From NCBI GenBank assembly GCA_043758125.1, contig JAYVOC010000120.1, positions 1 through 13,033 on the forward strand: a stretch of DNA of 13,033 nt, given 5' to 3'. This document shows, in pieces, positions 1 to 8,028 of this stretch; the stretch's first letter is position 1, and the number at the start of each line of letters is the position of its first letter. Source of the stretch: JANXSD01 sp043758125 (GTDB lineage: Bacteria; Bacteroidota; Bacteroidia; AKYH767-A; OLB10). A program made the position numbers and the translations under genes. The notes under the pieces are model-generated. The model was given only the letters and a program-made list of their open reading frames with translations, made no database searches and was not told the DNA's origin.

Positions 1-886
1 TACCAAGTGCTATTACATCGGCAATGTTAGGAGTCCCAGCTTCAAACTTATAGGGTATTTCATTAAATGTAGTTTTCTCAAATGATACAGAACTGATCAT
101 CTCACCGCCGCCCATGTATGGTGGCATCTGCTCGAGTAGTTCTGCTTTCCCATATAAACAACCTACACCTGTTGGTCCGAGCATTTTATGTGCACTGAAA
201 GCGAAAAAATCACAATCCAAATCTTGCACATCAATCACACTATGAACCGTTGATTGCGCACCATCAACAAAAACAGGAATTCCTTTTGCATGCGCTTTCG
301 CAATAATTTCTTTAACAGGATTTATCGTTCCTAAAGAATTACTCGTATGAACAACTGAAATTATTTTTGTTTTATCAGTGATAAGAAAATCTATTTCGTC
401 CATCATTAATTCCCCTGCATCATTCATTGGAATCACCTTCAATTTCGCTCCTTTCTCTTCACATAATAATTGCCACGGAACAATATTACTATGATGTTCC
501 ATTGCTGTGATCAACACTTCATCACCTGCATGAACATGTTGTCGACCATAAGTTGATGCAACAAGATTAATTGCTTCTGTTGTTCCTCTAACAAAAATAA
601 TTTCTCTTTCCGATCGTGAATTTAAAAAGTGTTTTACTTTAAAACGAACATCATCAAAAGCATTCGAAGCCTTCTGACTTAAGAAATGTACTCCTCGATG
701 AATATTTGCATTGTAATGCGAATAATAATTTGATATCGCATCAATAACAACTTGTGGTTTCTGTGATGTAGCCGCATTATCGAAATAAATCAAAGGCTTA
801 CCATAAGCTTTTTCATTGAGGATTGGGAAATCCTTTCTGACTTGATTCACATCAAAAGCGGAAATGTTTTTGTCAGTAGTTGACAT
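1..886 (-). CDS. sufS: SufS cysteine desulfurase, N-terminal 295 residues (cut by window edge)
   Basis: Pyridoxal-phosphate enzyme that takes sulfur from L-cysteine, leaving alanine, and passes it as a persulfide to the SufBCD scaffold in the cytosol. Translating the minus strand from the ATG at 886 gives an open frame to the window edge. Visible landmarks are YFDNAATSQKP (34-44), NIHRGVH (61-67), the EHHSN cofactor-stacking histidines (130-134), VDGAQS (207-212) and SAHKMLGPTG (231-240), in which K234 is the expected PLP-binding lysine. The segment FEAGTPN (281-287) is also typical. Group II desulfurases are about 405 residues long, so roughly 110 residues, including the catalytic cysteine, lie outside the window. 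The gene starts 10 bases after the sufD stop, so it is the next gene of the suf operon. No Shine-Dalgarno is visible. A CsdA-type paralogue is the only real alternative, and the operon context favours SufS. Confidence 0.96.
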   Translation of the reverse strand, partial: MSTTDKNISAFDVNQVRKDFPILNEKAYGKPLIYFDNAATSQKPQVVIDAISNYYSHYNANIHRGVHFLSQKASNAFDDVRFKVKHFLNSRSEREIIFVRGTTEAINLVASTYGRQHVHAGDEVLITAMEHHSNIVPWQLLCEEKGAKLKVIPMNDAGELMMDEIDFLITDKTKIISVVHTSNSLGTINPVKEIIAKAHAKGIPVFVDGAQSTVHSVIDVQDLDCDFFAFSAHKMLGPTGVGCLYGKAELLEQMPPYMGGGEMISSVSFEKTTFNEIPYKFEAGTPNIADVIALG

Positions 887-896
887 ATTTTTATGC

Positions 897-2234
897 TTAC
901 ACTTCTTCCATCACACGTAACTTACGTGAGAGTAAAAGCAAAAGACTTTCTTTCAATGATTCGTTTTCAACCTGATCGATTACTGCTGCAGCAAAGGCAT
1001 GATTTAATAATGCGCGCGCTTCAGGTTCAGCAATTCCGCGAGAACGCAGATAAAACAATGCTTCTTCATCAATCTGACCTGTTGTTGCGCCATGACTACA
1101 TTTCACATCATCAGCAAAAATTTCCAACTGCGGTTTGGTATTGATAGAAGCATCATTACTCAACAAAATATTTTTGTTTGATTGATACGCATTTGTTTTC
1201 TGTGCATCTTTCCTAACAAATATTTTTCCATTAAAAACACCTTGCGACTTATCATCAATAATTCCTTTATACAATTCGTTACTGTAACAATTTGGCATGG
1301 CATGATCAACCAACGTATGATTATCCATCACTTGCGTTCCTGTCAAAACATACAGTCCATTGAGGTAAGAAGTACAGTTTTCATCATCGAGACGAATGTG
1401 TAAATTATTACGCAACAGAGCAGCTCCTAATGATAATGTTGTAATATGCTGGTAACTATTTTTTGCTTGATTTACTTGATGATAATTAATGTGAAATGTA
1501 TTCTCACTTTCATTTTGAATTTTAGAATAGTGAACTCTTGCTTCTTCGCCAATCACCACTTCTGAAACTGCATTAACAAAAACTTTATGCTGATTATTTA
1601 ATGAATGATAACTTTCTACAACAGTACACTCTGCATGTTTTCCCGCAATTACTAAAACACGAATAGGGACAGAAATGTTTTCTTTATCGGCATTTGTTAC
1701 AAAAGCAAATTGAATTGCTTCGTTTATTTTAATTTTTTCATCTACCAAAACAATCATTGCATCAAACGACATTGCTGTATTTAATGCAACGAATGGCTCT
1801 GAAGAAGCATCAGCATGTTGTGCAAAATGTTTTTGTACTCGAGCATCATTTGCTAACTCCGATAATGTTCCAATGGTTAATCCTTTTGGAAGAACTTTAA
1901 CATTCGAAGCGGCTTTATTTAATCTTCCATTTTCGATTATAAAAACAAATGCGTTTTCTCCAGATAAATGAAATTGTTTTGCTGATGTTGCATCAATTTC
2001 AAAACCATCAGTATGACTTACTGATCGAAAATCATTTTTTAGAAGTGGTGATAAATTTAGGTACTTCCACTCTTCATTTTTCTGAGTTGGAACACCGAGG
2101 TTATTAAATTTATCGGCAGCAAATTTTCTCAACTCTTGAAAAGAGCTTGTTTGTTTTCCGTATAAGTCGGTGAACAAATCAAAATCTTGTAACAGAGAAT
2201 TTGCGTTAATTGTATTGATAGTTGTACTGCTCAT
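897..2234 (-). CDS. sufD: SufD, Fe-S cluster scaffold subunit
   Basis: 445-residue subunit of the cytosolic SufBC2D scaffold on which Fe-S clusters are built. It is a SufB/SufD-family protein: a helical N-terminal part (EEWKYLNLSPLL, about 54-65), then a long beta-helix core of hydrophobic short repeats (about 160-370), and a C-terminal helical part. The best marker is KCSHGATTGQIDEEALFYLRSRG (378-400, quoted in part), where H381 matches the histidine of E. coli SufD thought to help form the cluster site with SufB. The following segment AEPEARALLNHAFAA (402-416) is also typical. The length is close to that of E. coli SufD (423). The ATG lies 2 bases after the sufC stop, so the two are almost certainly translated from one mRNA. 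SufB is the only similar family, and it is present separately upstream. Confidence 0.96.
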   Translation of the reverse strand: MSSTTINTINANSLLQDFDLFTDLYGKQTSSFQELRKFAADKFNNLGVPTQKNEEWKYLNLSPLLKNDFRSVSHTDGFEIDATSAKQFHLSGENAFVFIIENGRLNKAASNVKVLPKGLTIGTLSELANDARVQKHFAQHADASSEPFVALNTAMSFDAMIVLVDEKIKINEAIQFAFVTNADKENISVPIRVLVIAGKHAECTVVESYHSLNNQHKVFVNAVSEVVIGEEARVHYSKIQNESENTFHINYHQVNQAKNSYQHITTLSLGAALLRNNLHIRLDDENCTSYLNGLYVLTGTQVMDNHTLVDHAMPNCYSNELYKGIIDDKSQGVFNGKIFVRKDAQKTNAYQSNKNILLSNDASINTKPQLEIFADDVKCSHGATTGQIDEEALFYLRSRGIAEPEARALLNHAFAAAVIDQVENESLKESLLLLLSRKLRVMEEV

Positions 2235-2236
2235 TT

Positions 2237-2998
2237 CTATGCATTCAGCGCTTCCGCTTCTTCTTTAATCCAATCATAACCTTTTTCTTCTAACTCTAAC
2301 GCAAGTTCTTTCGTTCCTGATTTCACGATACGTCCTTTGTACAAAACGTGCACAAAATCTGGAACAATATATTCAAGTAATCGTTGATAATGTGTAATCA
2401 CAATAAAGGCACGTTTACCATCGCGTAAAGCATTTACTCCATTCGATACAATTCGTAAGGCATCGATATCTAAACCTGAATCTGTTTCATCTAAAATTGA
2501 AAGCATTGGTTCTAGCATTGCCATTTGAAATATCTCATTACGTTTTTTTTCTCCTCCACTGAATCCTTCATTCACCGAACGTTGTGTCATCGCTTTATCC
2601 ATCTCTACCAATTTCATTCGCTCTTTCATCATCACCAAAAAATCTTTCGAATCAAGAATTTCTTGTCCGCGTGATTTGCGCACTTCGTTAACTGCTGTCT
2701 TTAAAAAATTTGCATTGCTCACTCCAGGAATTTCAACAGGATATTGAAATGCGAGAAATACTCCAGCGCGCGCACGATCTTCTGGTTTCATGTCGAGCAA
2801 ATCTTTGCCTTCAAGTGTTACTGTTCCACCATCCACTTCATATTCTGAGCGACCAGCCAATACAGAGGCGAGTGTACTTTTTCCTGAACCATTCGGTCCC
2901 ATGATTGCGTGCACTTCTCCAGCTTTTACTTCAAGGTTGAGTCCTTTCAGAATCTCTTTTCCTTCTACTGAAGCCTTTAAATCTTTTATCGTAAGCAT
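2237..2998 (-). CDS. sufC: SufC, ABC-type ATPase of the Suf scaffold
   Basis: 253-residue soluble ABC ATPase. In the SufBC2D complex its ATP-driven dimerisation reshapes the SufB-SufD core so that iron and sulfur can enter; it is not a transporter. All ABC motifs are present in order: Walker A GPNGSGKST (34-42), Q-loop around FQYP (84-87), signature FSGGEKKRNEI (146-156), Walker B SILDETDSGLD (167-177) with catalytic E171, and the switch histidine in ITHYQR (H203). The SGGEKKRNE signature and ETDSGLD sequence are the usual SufC forms and separate it from transporter ATPases. Length matches the family (about 250). It starts 44 bases after the sufB stop, the widest gap inside the operon, and its stop is 2 bases before sufD. 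Confidence 0.98.
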   Translation of the reverse strand: MLTIKDLKASVEGKEILKGLNLEVKAGEVHAIMGPNGSGKSTLASVLAGRSEYEVDGGTVTLEGKDLLDMKPEDRARAGVFLAFQYPVEIPGVSNANFLKTAVNEVRKSRGQEILDSKDFLVMMKERMKLVEMDKAMTQRSVNEGFSGGEKKRNEIFQMAMLEPMLSILDETDSGLDIDALRIVSNGVNALRDGKRAFIVITHYQRLLEYIVPDFVHVLYKGRIVKSGTKELALELEEKGYDWIKEEAEALNA

Positions 2999-3042
2999 TC
3001 TAAATATTTTCTCGTACTGAATTATTTTTAAAACTAATAATT

Positions 3043-4488
3043 TTAACCAACAGATCCTTCTAATGAAATTGTTAAAAGCTTTTGTGCTTCTACTGCAAAT
3101 TCCATTGGCAATTGATTAAACACTTCTTTGCAATATCCATTCACAATTAAATTCACGGCATCTTCGGTAGATATTCCACGTTGATTGCAATAAAAAATTT
3201 GATCCTCACCAACTTTACTTGTTGTTGCTTCGTGTTCAACTTTCGCTGATTTATTATTTACTTCCAAATAAGGAAAAGTATGTGCGCCACATTTATCACC
3301 AAGCAACAAAGAATCGCATTGTGAAAAGTTGCGTGCATTATCTGCATTCTTATTTATTTTTACTAAACCACGATAACTATTCTGACTTTTACCACCAGAA
3401 ATTCCTTTCGAGATAATTGTGCTCTTCGTATTTTTACCGAGGTGAATCATCTTCGTTCCCGTATCGGCTTGTTGCATATTATTTGTTACAGCAACAGAAT
3501 AAAATTCACCAATTGAATAATTGCCTTTTAAAATTACGCTAGGATATTTCCATGTGATTGCTGAACCAGTTTCAACTTGTGTCCACGAAATTTTTGCACG
3601 ATCACCAGCACATATTCCGCGTTTCGTTACAAAATTATAGATGCCACCTTTTCCTTCTTTATCACCAGGATACCAATTTTGTACGGTACTGTATTTTACT
3701 GTTGCATCCGTATGCGAAACAATTTCTACTACTGCTGCATGCAACTGATTCTCATCTCGCATTGGTGCCGTGCAGCCTTCAAGATAACTTACATAAGCAC
3801 CTTCTTCAGCAACAATAAGTGTGCGTTCAAACTGACCTGTTCCTGCTGAGTTAATTCTAAAATAAGTACTCAACTCCATCGGACAACGAACGCCTTTTGG
3901 AATATAACAAAACGATCCATCACTAAATACAGCAGAGTTTAAAGCAGAATAATAATTGTCGGTATGTGGAACAACACTGCCTAAATATTTTTTTATCAAT
4001 TCAGGATGCGCGTGAACTGCTTCGCTAAAAGAGCAAAAGATAATTCCTAATTCACCTAATGCTTCACGAAAAGTTGTTTTAACAGAAACGCTATCAATCA
4101 CAGCATCCATTGCAACACCCGATAATCTTTTTTGTTCTTGTAAAGAGATTCCAAGTTTATCAAACGTTGCTTTTATTTCTGGATCCAGTTCATCCAAACT
4201 ATTCAAAACAGGTTTTGCTTTGGGTGCCGAGTAATAAATAATATCTTGAAAATCAATTTTAGGATAATGCACATTTGCCCAAACCGGTTCATCCATAGTT
4301 AGCCAATAACGAAAAGCTTTAAGGCGCCATTCCAACAACCATGATGGCTCATTTTTCTTTTGAGAAATAAATCGAACGATATCTTCACTCAGCCCTTTTG
4401 GAGCATTGTCGCTTTCAATATTACTTACGAATCCCCATTTGTATTCACTTTGCGTGACTTCATCTAGGATTTTCAAATCTTCTGACAT
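3043..4488 (-). CDS. sufB: SufB, Fe-S cluster scaffold subunit
   Basis: Central subunit of the cytosolic SufBC2D Fe-S assembly complex. The residues known to matter in E. coli SufB have clear counterparts: a cysteine in FSQCDSLLLGDKCGAHTFPY (388-407; C391 matches Cys405) and VEHEATTS (417-424; H419 matches His433). YIPKGVRCPMELSTYF (195-210) and CNQRGISTEDA (434-444) are further family blocks. I chose the ATG at 4488, giving 481 residues beginning MSEDLKILDEV. The same frame stays open to an ATG at 4584, but that would add 32 hydrophobic residues lying inside the upstream sufA-like gene in another frame, and SufB proteins start near the chosen site. With this start the gene follows the sufA-like stop by 22 bases. 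Very good match to the family in length and sequence. Confidence 0.97.
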   Translation of the reverse strand: MSEDLKILDEVTQSEYKWGFVSNIESDNAPKGLSEDIVRFISQKKNEPSWLLEWRLKAFRYWLTMDEPVWANVHYPKIDFQDIIYYSAPKAKPVLNSLDELDPEIKATFDKLGISLQEQKRLSGVAMDAVIDSVSVKTTFREALGELGIIFCSFSEAVHAHPELIKKYLGSVVPHTDNYYSALNSAVFSDGSFCYIPKGVRCPMELSTYFRINSAGTGQFERTLIVAEEGAYVSYLEGCTAPMRDENQLHAAVVEIVSHTDATVKYSTVQNWYPGDKEGKGGIYNFVTKRGICAGDRAKISWTQVETGSAITWKYPSVILKGNYSIGEFYSVAVTNNMQQADTGTKMIHLGKNTKSTIISKGISGGKSQNSYRGLVKINKNADNARNFSQCDSLLLGDKCGAHTFPYLEVNNKSAKVEHEATTSKVGEDQIFYCNQRGISTEDAVNLIVNGYCKEVFNQLPMEFAVEAQKLLTISLEGSVG

Positions 4489-4510
4489 TGTAGAGTAAAT
4501 TAATGGATGA

Positions 4511-4837
4511 TTAAACGGCGAAACTTTCTCCGCAACCACAAGTACGAGATGCATTTGGATTATGAAAAGCAAAACCTTTACCATTCAACCCATCGCTATA
4601 ATCTAGCTCAGTTCCTATCAAATAGAGGAAACTTTTTTTGTCGCAAACGATCTTCATGCCCTTATCCTCAAACACTTTATCGCTATCTTTTACTTCGTGA
4701 TCGAATTCCAACTTGTATGTTAAGCCAGAGCATCCTCCGCCATCAACACCTACTCGGATAAACGAACCATCGGGATGTTTTTCGTCTTTCATAAGGCTAA
4801 TTGCCTTCTCAAGAGCTCTTTCGGTTACAGTGATCAT
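4511..4837 (-). CDS. sufA: A-type Fe-S carrier (HesB/IscA/SufA family), first gene of the suf operon
   Basis: 108-residue A-type protein that is expected to accept Fe-S clusters from the SufBCD scaffold and hand them to apo-enzymes. It carries the three family cysteines: C36 in GVDGGGCSGLTYKLEF (30-45), and C100 and C102 in SRTCGCGESF (97-106). Length is standard (105-125). It sits at the head of the operon with a strong promoter just upstream, and sufB follows after 22 bases. The symbol sufA rests on context: by sequence alone it could equally be called IscA or ErpA, since the three subfamilies are hard to tell apart. The ATG at 4837 gives the usual start MITVTERALEKA. Confidence 0.93.
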   Translation of the reverse strand: MITVTERALEKAISLMKDEKHPDGSFIRVGVDGGGCSGLTYKLEFDHEVKDSDKVFEDKGMKIVCDKKSFLYLIGTELDYSDGLNGKGFAFHNPNASRTCGCGESFAV

Positions 4838-4858
4838 TTTTGCTGTTAATATTTACCG

Positions 4859-4892
4859 CAAAGATACGGTCTTATTTCGTTATTTAGAACAA
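4859..4892 (-). promoter_or_regulatory. Promoter of the suf operon (Bacteroidota type)
   Basis: On the minus strand a perfect -7 box TATCTTTG (4859-4866) matches the Bacteroidota consensus TAnnTTTG, with a TTG (4890-4892) 23 bases upstream, at the wide end of the accepted 17-23 spacing. The box ends 21 bases before the sufA-like ATG, which would give a leader of about 15-18 bases. No IscR-, Fur- or other regulator site that I recognise is evident. Box and position are seen directly; promoter function is inferred. Confidence 0.72.
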
Positions 4893-5067
4893 TTCTAAGC
4901 AAGAAAAGTTATCGAAATGAACCAATTAGCACGAAATAAAGAGTGAGGAGATAATTGAATGGTTATTAACAATTCACGATCGAGAAATTAGCGAAATGAC
5001 ATTCCTCTCATTCATAAAAATTAATGCTATCATCCGTTAGTGATCTCTCAAAAAATGAATTTATACA

Positions 5068-5084
5068 ATTTTGAATATCAAAAT
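5068..5084 (-). terminator. Weak hairpin after the phosphate permease gene
   Basis: A 7-base-pair perfect inverted repeat, ATTTTGA/TCAAAAT with a 3-base loop, begins 1 base past the permease stop codon. It is made almost entirely of A and T, and the next T-run on the minus strand (5050-5055) comes about 12 bases later. It is well placed for ending the DUF47-PiT transcript before the suf promoter, but the stem is weak and it may be chance in AT-rich DNA. Confidence 0.3.
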
Positions 5085-5085
5085 C

Positions 5086-6078
5086 TTACTCTAGAAACCC
5101 TCGAATACAGTAATAAACCAATGCTGCTAATCCTGCTGAAACAGGAATTGTAAGAATCCAAGCCCAAAGAAGCTGAATCGTAACACCCCATCGTACTGCT
5201 GAAATTCTTTTAGTGATGCCAACGCCAATGATAGAGCCTGTGATAGTATGCGTTGTACTAACTGGAATCTTAAAATGTTGTGTTCCGAATAACGTGATAG
5301 CACCAGCAGCCTCTGCACTAAAGCCCTCGAAGGGAGTCAATTTCGTCACCTTTTGACCCATCGTTTTTACGATTTTCCATCCGCCAAGCATAGTACCTAA
5401 AGCAATTGCAGTATAACAAGCTAATGGCACCCATTCTGGTATTGATTTTACATCCCCAATTACATGCTGTGAAACCATCGCCGCAGCAATAATTCCCATT
5501 ACTTTTTGCGCATCATTACCGCCATGTCCGAGACTATATGCGGCAGAAGAAACTAGCTGCAATCGCCGAAAAACCTTATCGACTTTGGAGGGACTCATCC
5601 GCTTACAAATGTGAATGGATATCACCGAAATGATATAAGAAAGTAACATTCCTATAACTGGAGCAAGCACAATAAAATATACTGTTGGCATTACTTTATC
5701 AAGCTGAACAGCGTGAAAACTTCCTGCATGAGCAATACCAGCACCTGCGAATCCACCAATCAACGTATGTGATGAACTAGATGGAATTCCCCACCACCAT
5801 GTAAGTAAATTCCAAGCGATAGATGCGAGTAATCCAGAAAGCACGACTACGAGCGTAATATTTTCTGCTCGAACGGTTTTTGCAACAGTATCAGCAACTT
5901 TTAATTCAAATAACCAATAGGCGATGAAGTTGAACATTGCAGCCCATAGCACCGCCGTTAACGGACTCAATACTTTCGTTGATACAACAGTTGCGATAGA
6001 GTTTGCAGCATCATGAAAACCATTGATAAAATCAAACACCAAAGCAAGAAGAACGACTATAATTAACAAGTTTGTCAT
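5086..6078 (-). CDS. pit: PiT-family inorganic phosphate permease
   Basis: 330-residue integral inner-membrane protein that takes up inorganic phosphate, probably as a metal-phosphate or ion-coupled symport. The family signatures appear twice, as expected for its inverted repeat: GFHDAANSIATVVSTKVLSP (20-39) with SSSSHTLIGG (100-109) in the first half, and GHGGNDAQKVMG (184-195) with PVSTTHTITGSIIG (272-285) in the second. I count roughly nine or ten hydrophobic segments, with a hydrophilic loop at about 158-172. It is shorter than E. coli PitA (499) but normal for the compact PiT permeases found in many bacteria. It starts 9 bases after the DUF47 gene, a standard pairing in which the DUF47 protein is thought to modulate the permease. 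Substrate beyond phosphate cannot be read from the sequence. Confidence 0.93.
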   Translation of the reverse strand: MTNLLIIVVLLALVFDFINGFHDAANSIATVVSTKVLSPLTAVLWAAMFNFIAYWLFELKVADTVAKTVRAENITLVVVLSGLLASIAWNLLTWWWGIPSSSSHTLIGGFAGAGIAHAGSFHAVQLDKVMPTVYFIVLAPVIGMLLSYIISVISIHICKRMSPSKVDKVFRRLQLVSSAAYSLGHGGNDAQKVMGIIAAAMVSQHVIGDVKSIPEWVPLACYTAIALGTMLGGWKIVKTMGQKVTKLTPFEGFSAEAAGAITLFGTQHFKIPVSTTHTITGSIIGVGITKRISAVRWGVTIQLLWAWILTIPVSAGLAALVYYCIRGFLE

Positions 6079-6087
6079 CGTCGAAAC

Positions 6088-6735
6088 TTAAGCCATTTTA
6101 ATCATAATCGATTCGATAACATTGGCGGCATCTTCGCATTTATCCGTTGCTGTTTCGAGTCCTTGTAAAACTTCTTTCACCATGATGATTCTGATGGCGT
6201 CTTTCTCGTGTTCAAAGAGTCGTGCAACAGCATGATCAAAAATATCATCCGCATGGTTTTCGATGCTATTGATTCGCACTAAAGAGGCAGTGATATCGCG
6301 CATTCGATCCATGTTTTTTAGCTCTAAAACCGCCATCCGTAATTCATCCGTACTTTGTTGAATCAAGTCGCATAGTTTCACCACATCCGAATCAAATTCC
6401 ATTAATTTATAGAGGTCGATTCGCTTTGCGGAGCCATGAATATAATCAATGATATCATCGATAGCAGTTACCAAACGGTGAATATCTTCACGATCAAATG
6501 GAGTAATAAAATTGCTACCTAATTCTTTAAAGATTTCATGCGTGATCTCATCGCCAATATGTTCAATCTTTTCGATTAACCGAATATAATGTTGGCGATC
6601 TTCTGGTGTGGTAGAAGTGACTAATAAATAGATTGCCTTTCCTCCTTCGTGCACATTAGATGCAGCTTTATCGAAGAGTGGAAAAAACTTACGATCTTGA
6701 GGAATAAAGTATTTTAAGAATCCGAATGATGACAT
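6088..6735 (-). CDS. DUF47-family PhoU-like regulator
   Basis: 215-residue soluble protein of the DUF47 family (also annotated as PhoU-like or 'phosphate transport regulator'). It should fold as a PhoU-like helical bundle. Acidic metal-binding-type motifs are spaced along it: KIEHIGDEITHEIF (56-69), TPFDREDIHRL (78-88), AIDDIIDYIHGSAKR (91-105), IENHADDIFDHAV (158-170) and ATDKCEDAANVIESI (196-210). No signal peptide or membrane segment is seen. Length is typical (about 210-220). It is the first gene of a two-gene unit with the PiT permease, and genetic work elsewhere links such DUF47 proteins to Pit function; the exact mechanism is not established. Most likely it senses or limits phosphate uptake, which is inference. 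Confidence 0.9.
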   Translation of the reverse strand: MSSFGFLKYFIPQDRKFFPLFDKAASNVHEGGKAIYLLVTSTTPEDRQHYIRLIEKIEHIGDEITHEIFKELGSNFITPFDREDIHRLVTAIDDIIDYIHGSAKRIDLYKLMEFDSDVVKLCDLIQQSTDELRMAVLELKNMDRMRDITASLVRINSIENHADDIFDHAVARLFEHEKDAIRIIMVKEVLQGLETATDKCEDAANVIESIMIKMA

Positions 6736-6756
6736 GCTCTTTGCTGAATTATATGG

Positions 6757-6764
6757 CGAAAGTA
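6757..6764 (-). promoter_or_regulatory. Possible -7 box of the DUF47-pit operon
   Basis: On the minus strand TACTTTCG matches the TAnnTTTG consensus at all but one position and ends 21 bases before the DUF47 ATG, the same distance as in the suf promoter. I cannot find a TTG at 17-23 bases upstream, so the call is weak. Confidence 0.35.
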
Positions 6765-6853
6765 AAGTTTTTGTTAAGACATCGGATTGTTAACCTTTAG
6801 ATAACATAAAAATATTTGAATCATAACAGTATTTATCTTCATGATAGTCATTT

Positions 6854-6882
6854 TTGGAAGTTCATTTTTGCGAATAAATTTG
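6854..6882 (+). promoter_or_regulatory. Distal promoter of the thiL operon (P1)
   Basis: TTG (6854-6856, within a TTTTTG run) is followed after 18 bases by a perfect TAAATTTG (6875-6882). This matches the Bacteroidota -33/-7 promoter in both sequence and spacing. It would give a leader of about 75 bases before the thiL ATG at 6964. I see no recognisable riboswitch in that leader; in particular no TPP (thi-box) riboswitch could fit in it. Confidence 0.6.
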
Positions 6883-6951
6883 TGAGATGTGAGCTTTTGT
6901 AACTTGCAAATGTGATTCAAGTATCCTAATGCTTATTCAGTAAATACCTTT

Positions 6952-6959
6952 TACCTTTG
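6952..6959 (+). promoter_or_regulatory. Proximal -7 box abutting the thiL start codon (P2)
   Basis: A perfect TACCTTTG ends 4 bases before the thiL ATG, preceded by an overlapping near copy TACCTTTT (6945-6952). Transcription from here would begin at or next to the start codon, giving a leaderless mRNA. The next in-frame ATG is 58 codons later, inside conserved sequence, so the start codon cannot be moved downstream. No good TTG is found at 17-23 bases upstream, which lowers confidence. Confidence 0.5.
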
Positions 6960-6963
6960 CGCA

Positions 6964-8022
6964 ATGTTTGAAAATCATAATAATCGTACAGAACTTAGTG
7001 AGCTCGGTGAATTTGGATTAATACGCCACATCCGTGAAAATGTAGAATTGCAGAATGCGAGTACCATTGTTGGCATTGGTGATGATGCCGCCGTAATTGA
7101 TAATGGAAATCTTCGTACTGTTGTTACCACCGATATGTTAGTGGAAGGTGTCCATTTTGATTTGTCGTTTTCGCCGCTAAAGCATTTAGGATATAAAGCT
7201 GTTACAGTAAATATCAGCGACCTCTGTGCTATGAATGCGAAGCCGCAACAAATTACTACAGCAGTTGCTATTTCAAATCGTTTTTCGTTAGAAGCAATTG
7301 AAGAATTATACGAAGGTATTTTTCTTGCTTGCAAAAAATACAATGTTGATTTAGTGGGTGGTGATACTTGCACATCACCTAGTGGATTAGTGATTAGCGT
7401 TACTGCAATTGGAACTGCGAAAGCAGAAGATTTAGTTTACCGAAGTGGCGCAGAAATAAACGATCTCATTTGTGTAACCGGCGATTTAGGTGGTGCATAC
7501 ATGGGATTGCAATTACTCGAACGCGAGAAAAAAATATTTTTAGAGAATCCGAATTTACAACCCGACCTTGAAGGCTTTGATTATTTATTAGAACGACAAT
7601 TAAAACCTGAGCCTCGTTGGGATATCATAGAAAAATTTAAACTTTATGATATTAAACCAACAGCGATGATTGATATTTCTGATGGTCTGGCTTCGGAGAT
7701 CATGCACCTTTGTACTGAATCAGGAAAAGGTTGTCAGATTTATGAAGAGAAAATTCCTATTGATCACCAAACGCGTGAACTCGCTATGGAGTTTGGATTA
7801 GATCCAACAATTTGTGCATTGAATGGTGGTGAAGATTATGAATTACTTTTTACTATTCCTTTATCAGAATACGAAAAAATTAAAGATCGCGCTGAGTTCA
7901 CTATAGTAGGACATATCACCGATAAAAGTGGAGGCTATAATTTTATTGATCGCCAAAACGGACAACATGAATTGAAAGCTCAAGGATGGGACGCATTCAA
8001 AAAGAATTTTGATTCAGAATAA
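6964..8022 (+). CDS. thiL: Thiamine-monophosphate kinase ThiL
   Basis: ATP-dependent kinase that converts thiamine monophosphate to thiamine diphosphate, the active cofactor; last step of thiamine synthesis, in the cytosol. 352 residues, within the family range (about 320-350). Fold is the PurM/ThiL two-domain type. Motifs in order: N-terminal TELSELGEFGLIRHI (9-23), GIGDDAAV (37-44), TTDMLVEGVHFD (55-66), NISDLCAMNAKP (83-94), VGGDTC (131-136), VTGDLGGA (171-178), IDISDGLASE (236-245) and GGEDYELLF (288-296). The acidic residues in the GDDAA, TTDM, SDL, GGD and ISDGL blocks bind Mg-ATP in characterised ThiL. The start is the only ATG before the conserved N-terminus. No other thiamine gene is in the window. 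It is followed after 6 bases by a glycosyltransferase gene, with which it is probably co-transcribed. Confidence 0.96.
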   Translation: MFENHNNRTELSELGEFGLIRHIRENVELQNASTIVGIGDDAAVIDNGNLRTVVTTDMLVEGVHFDLSFSPLKHLGYKAVTVNISDLCAMNAKPQQITTAVAISNRFSLEAIEELYEGIFLACKKYNVDLVGGDTCTSPSGLVISVTAIGTAKAEDLVYRSGAEINDLICVTGDLGGAYMGLQLLEREKKIFLENPNLQPDLEGFDYLLERQLKPEPRWDIIEKFKLYDIKPTAMIDISDGLASEIMHLCTESGKGCQIYEEKIPIDHQTRELAMEFGLDPTICALNGGEDYELLFTIPLSEYEKIKDRAEFTIVGHITDKSGGYNFIDRQNGQHELKAQGWDAFKKNFDSE

Positions 8023-8028
8023 AATTGC

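Noticed and set aside
893..1403. Plus-strand open frames opposite sufD
   Set aside because: Antisense to conserved SufD residues including the KCSHGATTG block; no recognisable protein and no independent start signal.
3020..3042. Inverted repeat AATTATT/AATAATT between sufB and sufC
   Set aside because: The 7-base-pair stem is only A and T with a 9-base loop, so it would hardly be stable, and the genes are clearly one operon. Chance is likely in such AT-rich DNA.
3558..3849. Open frames on the plus strand, 86-90 codons, opposite sufB
   Set aside because: They lie wholly antisense to conserved SufB sequence, have low-complexity His/Leu-rich translations and show no domain or promoter. They are by-products of the codon use of the real gene.
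4838..5085. Small RNA or riboswitch in the 248-base gap between the suf and pit operons
   Set aside because: Beyond the suf promoter and the weak hairpin after pit, I see no conserved RNA architecture, no strong stem and no plausible short gene.
6883..6963. TPP riboswitch upstream of thiL
   Set aside because: The leader from the distal promoter is only about 75 bases and lacks the CUGAGA-type thi-box core; AT-rich and without strong stems.
6975..7373. A 132-codon minus-strand frame opposite thiL
   Set aside because: Fully antisense to the most conserved ThiL motifs, so its sequence is dictated by ThiL. The translation is not a recognisable protein.
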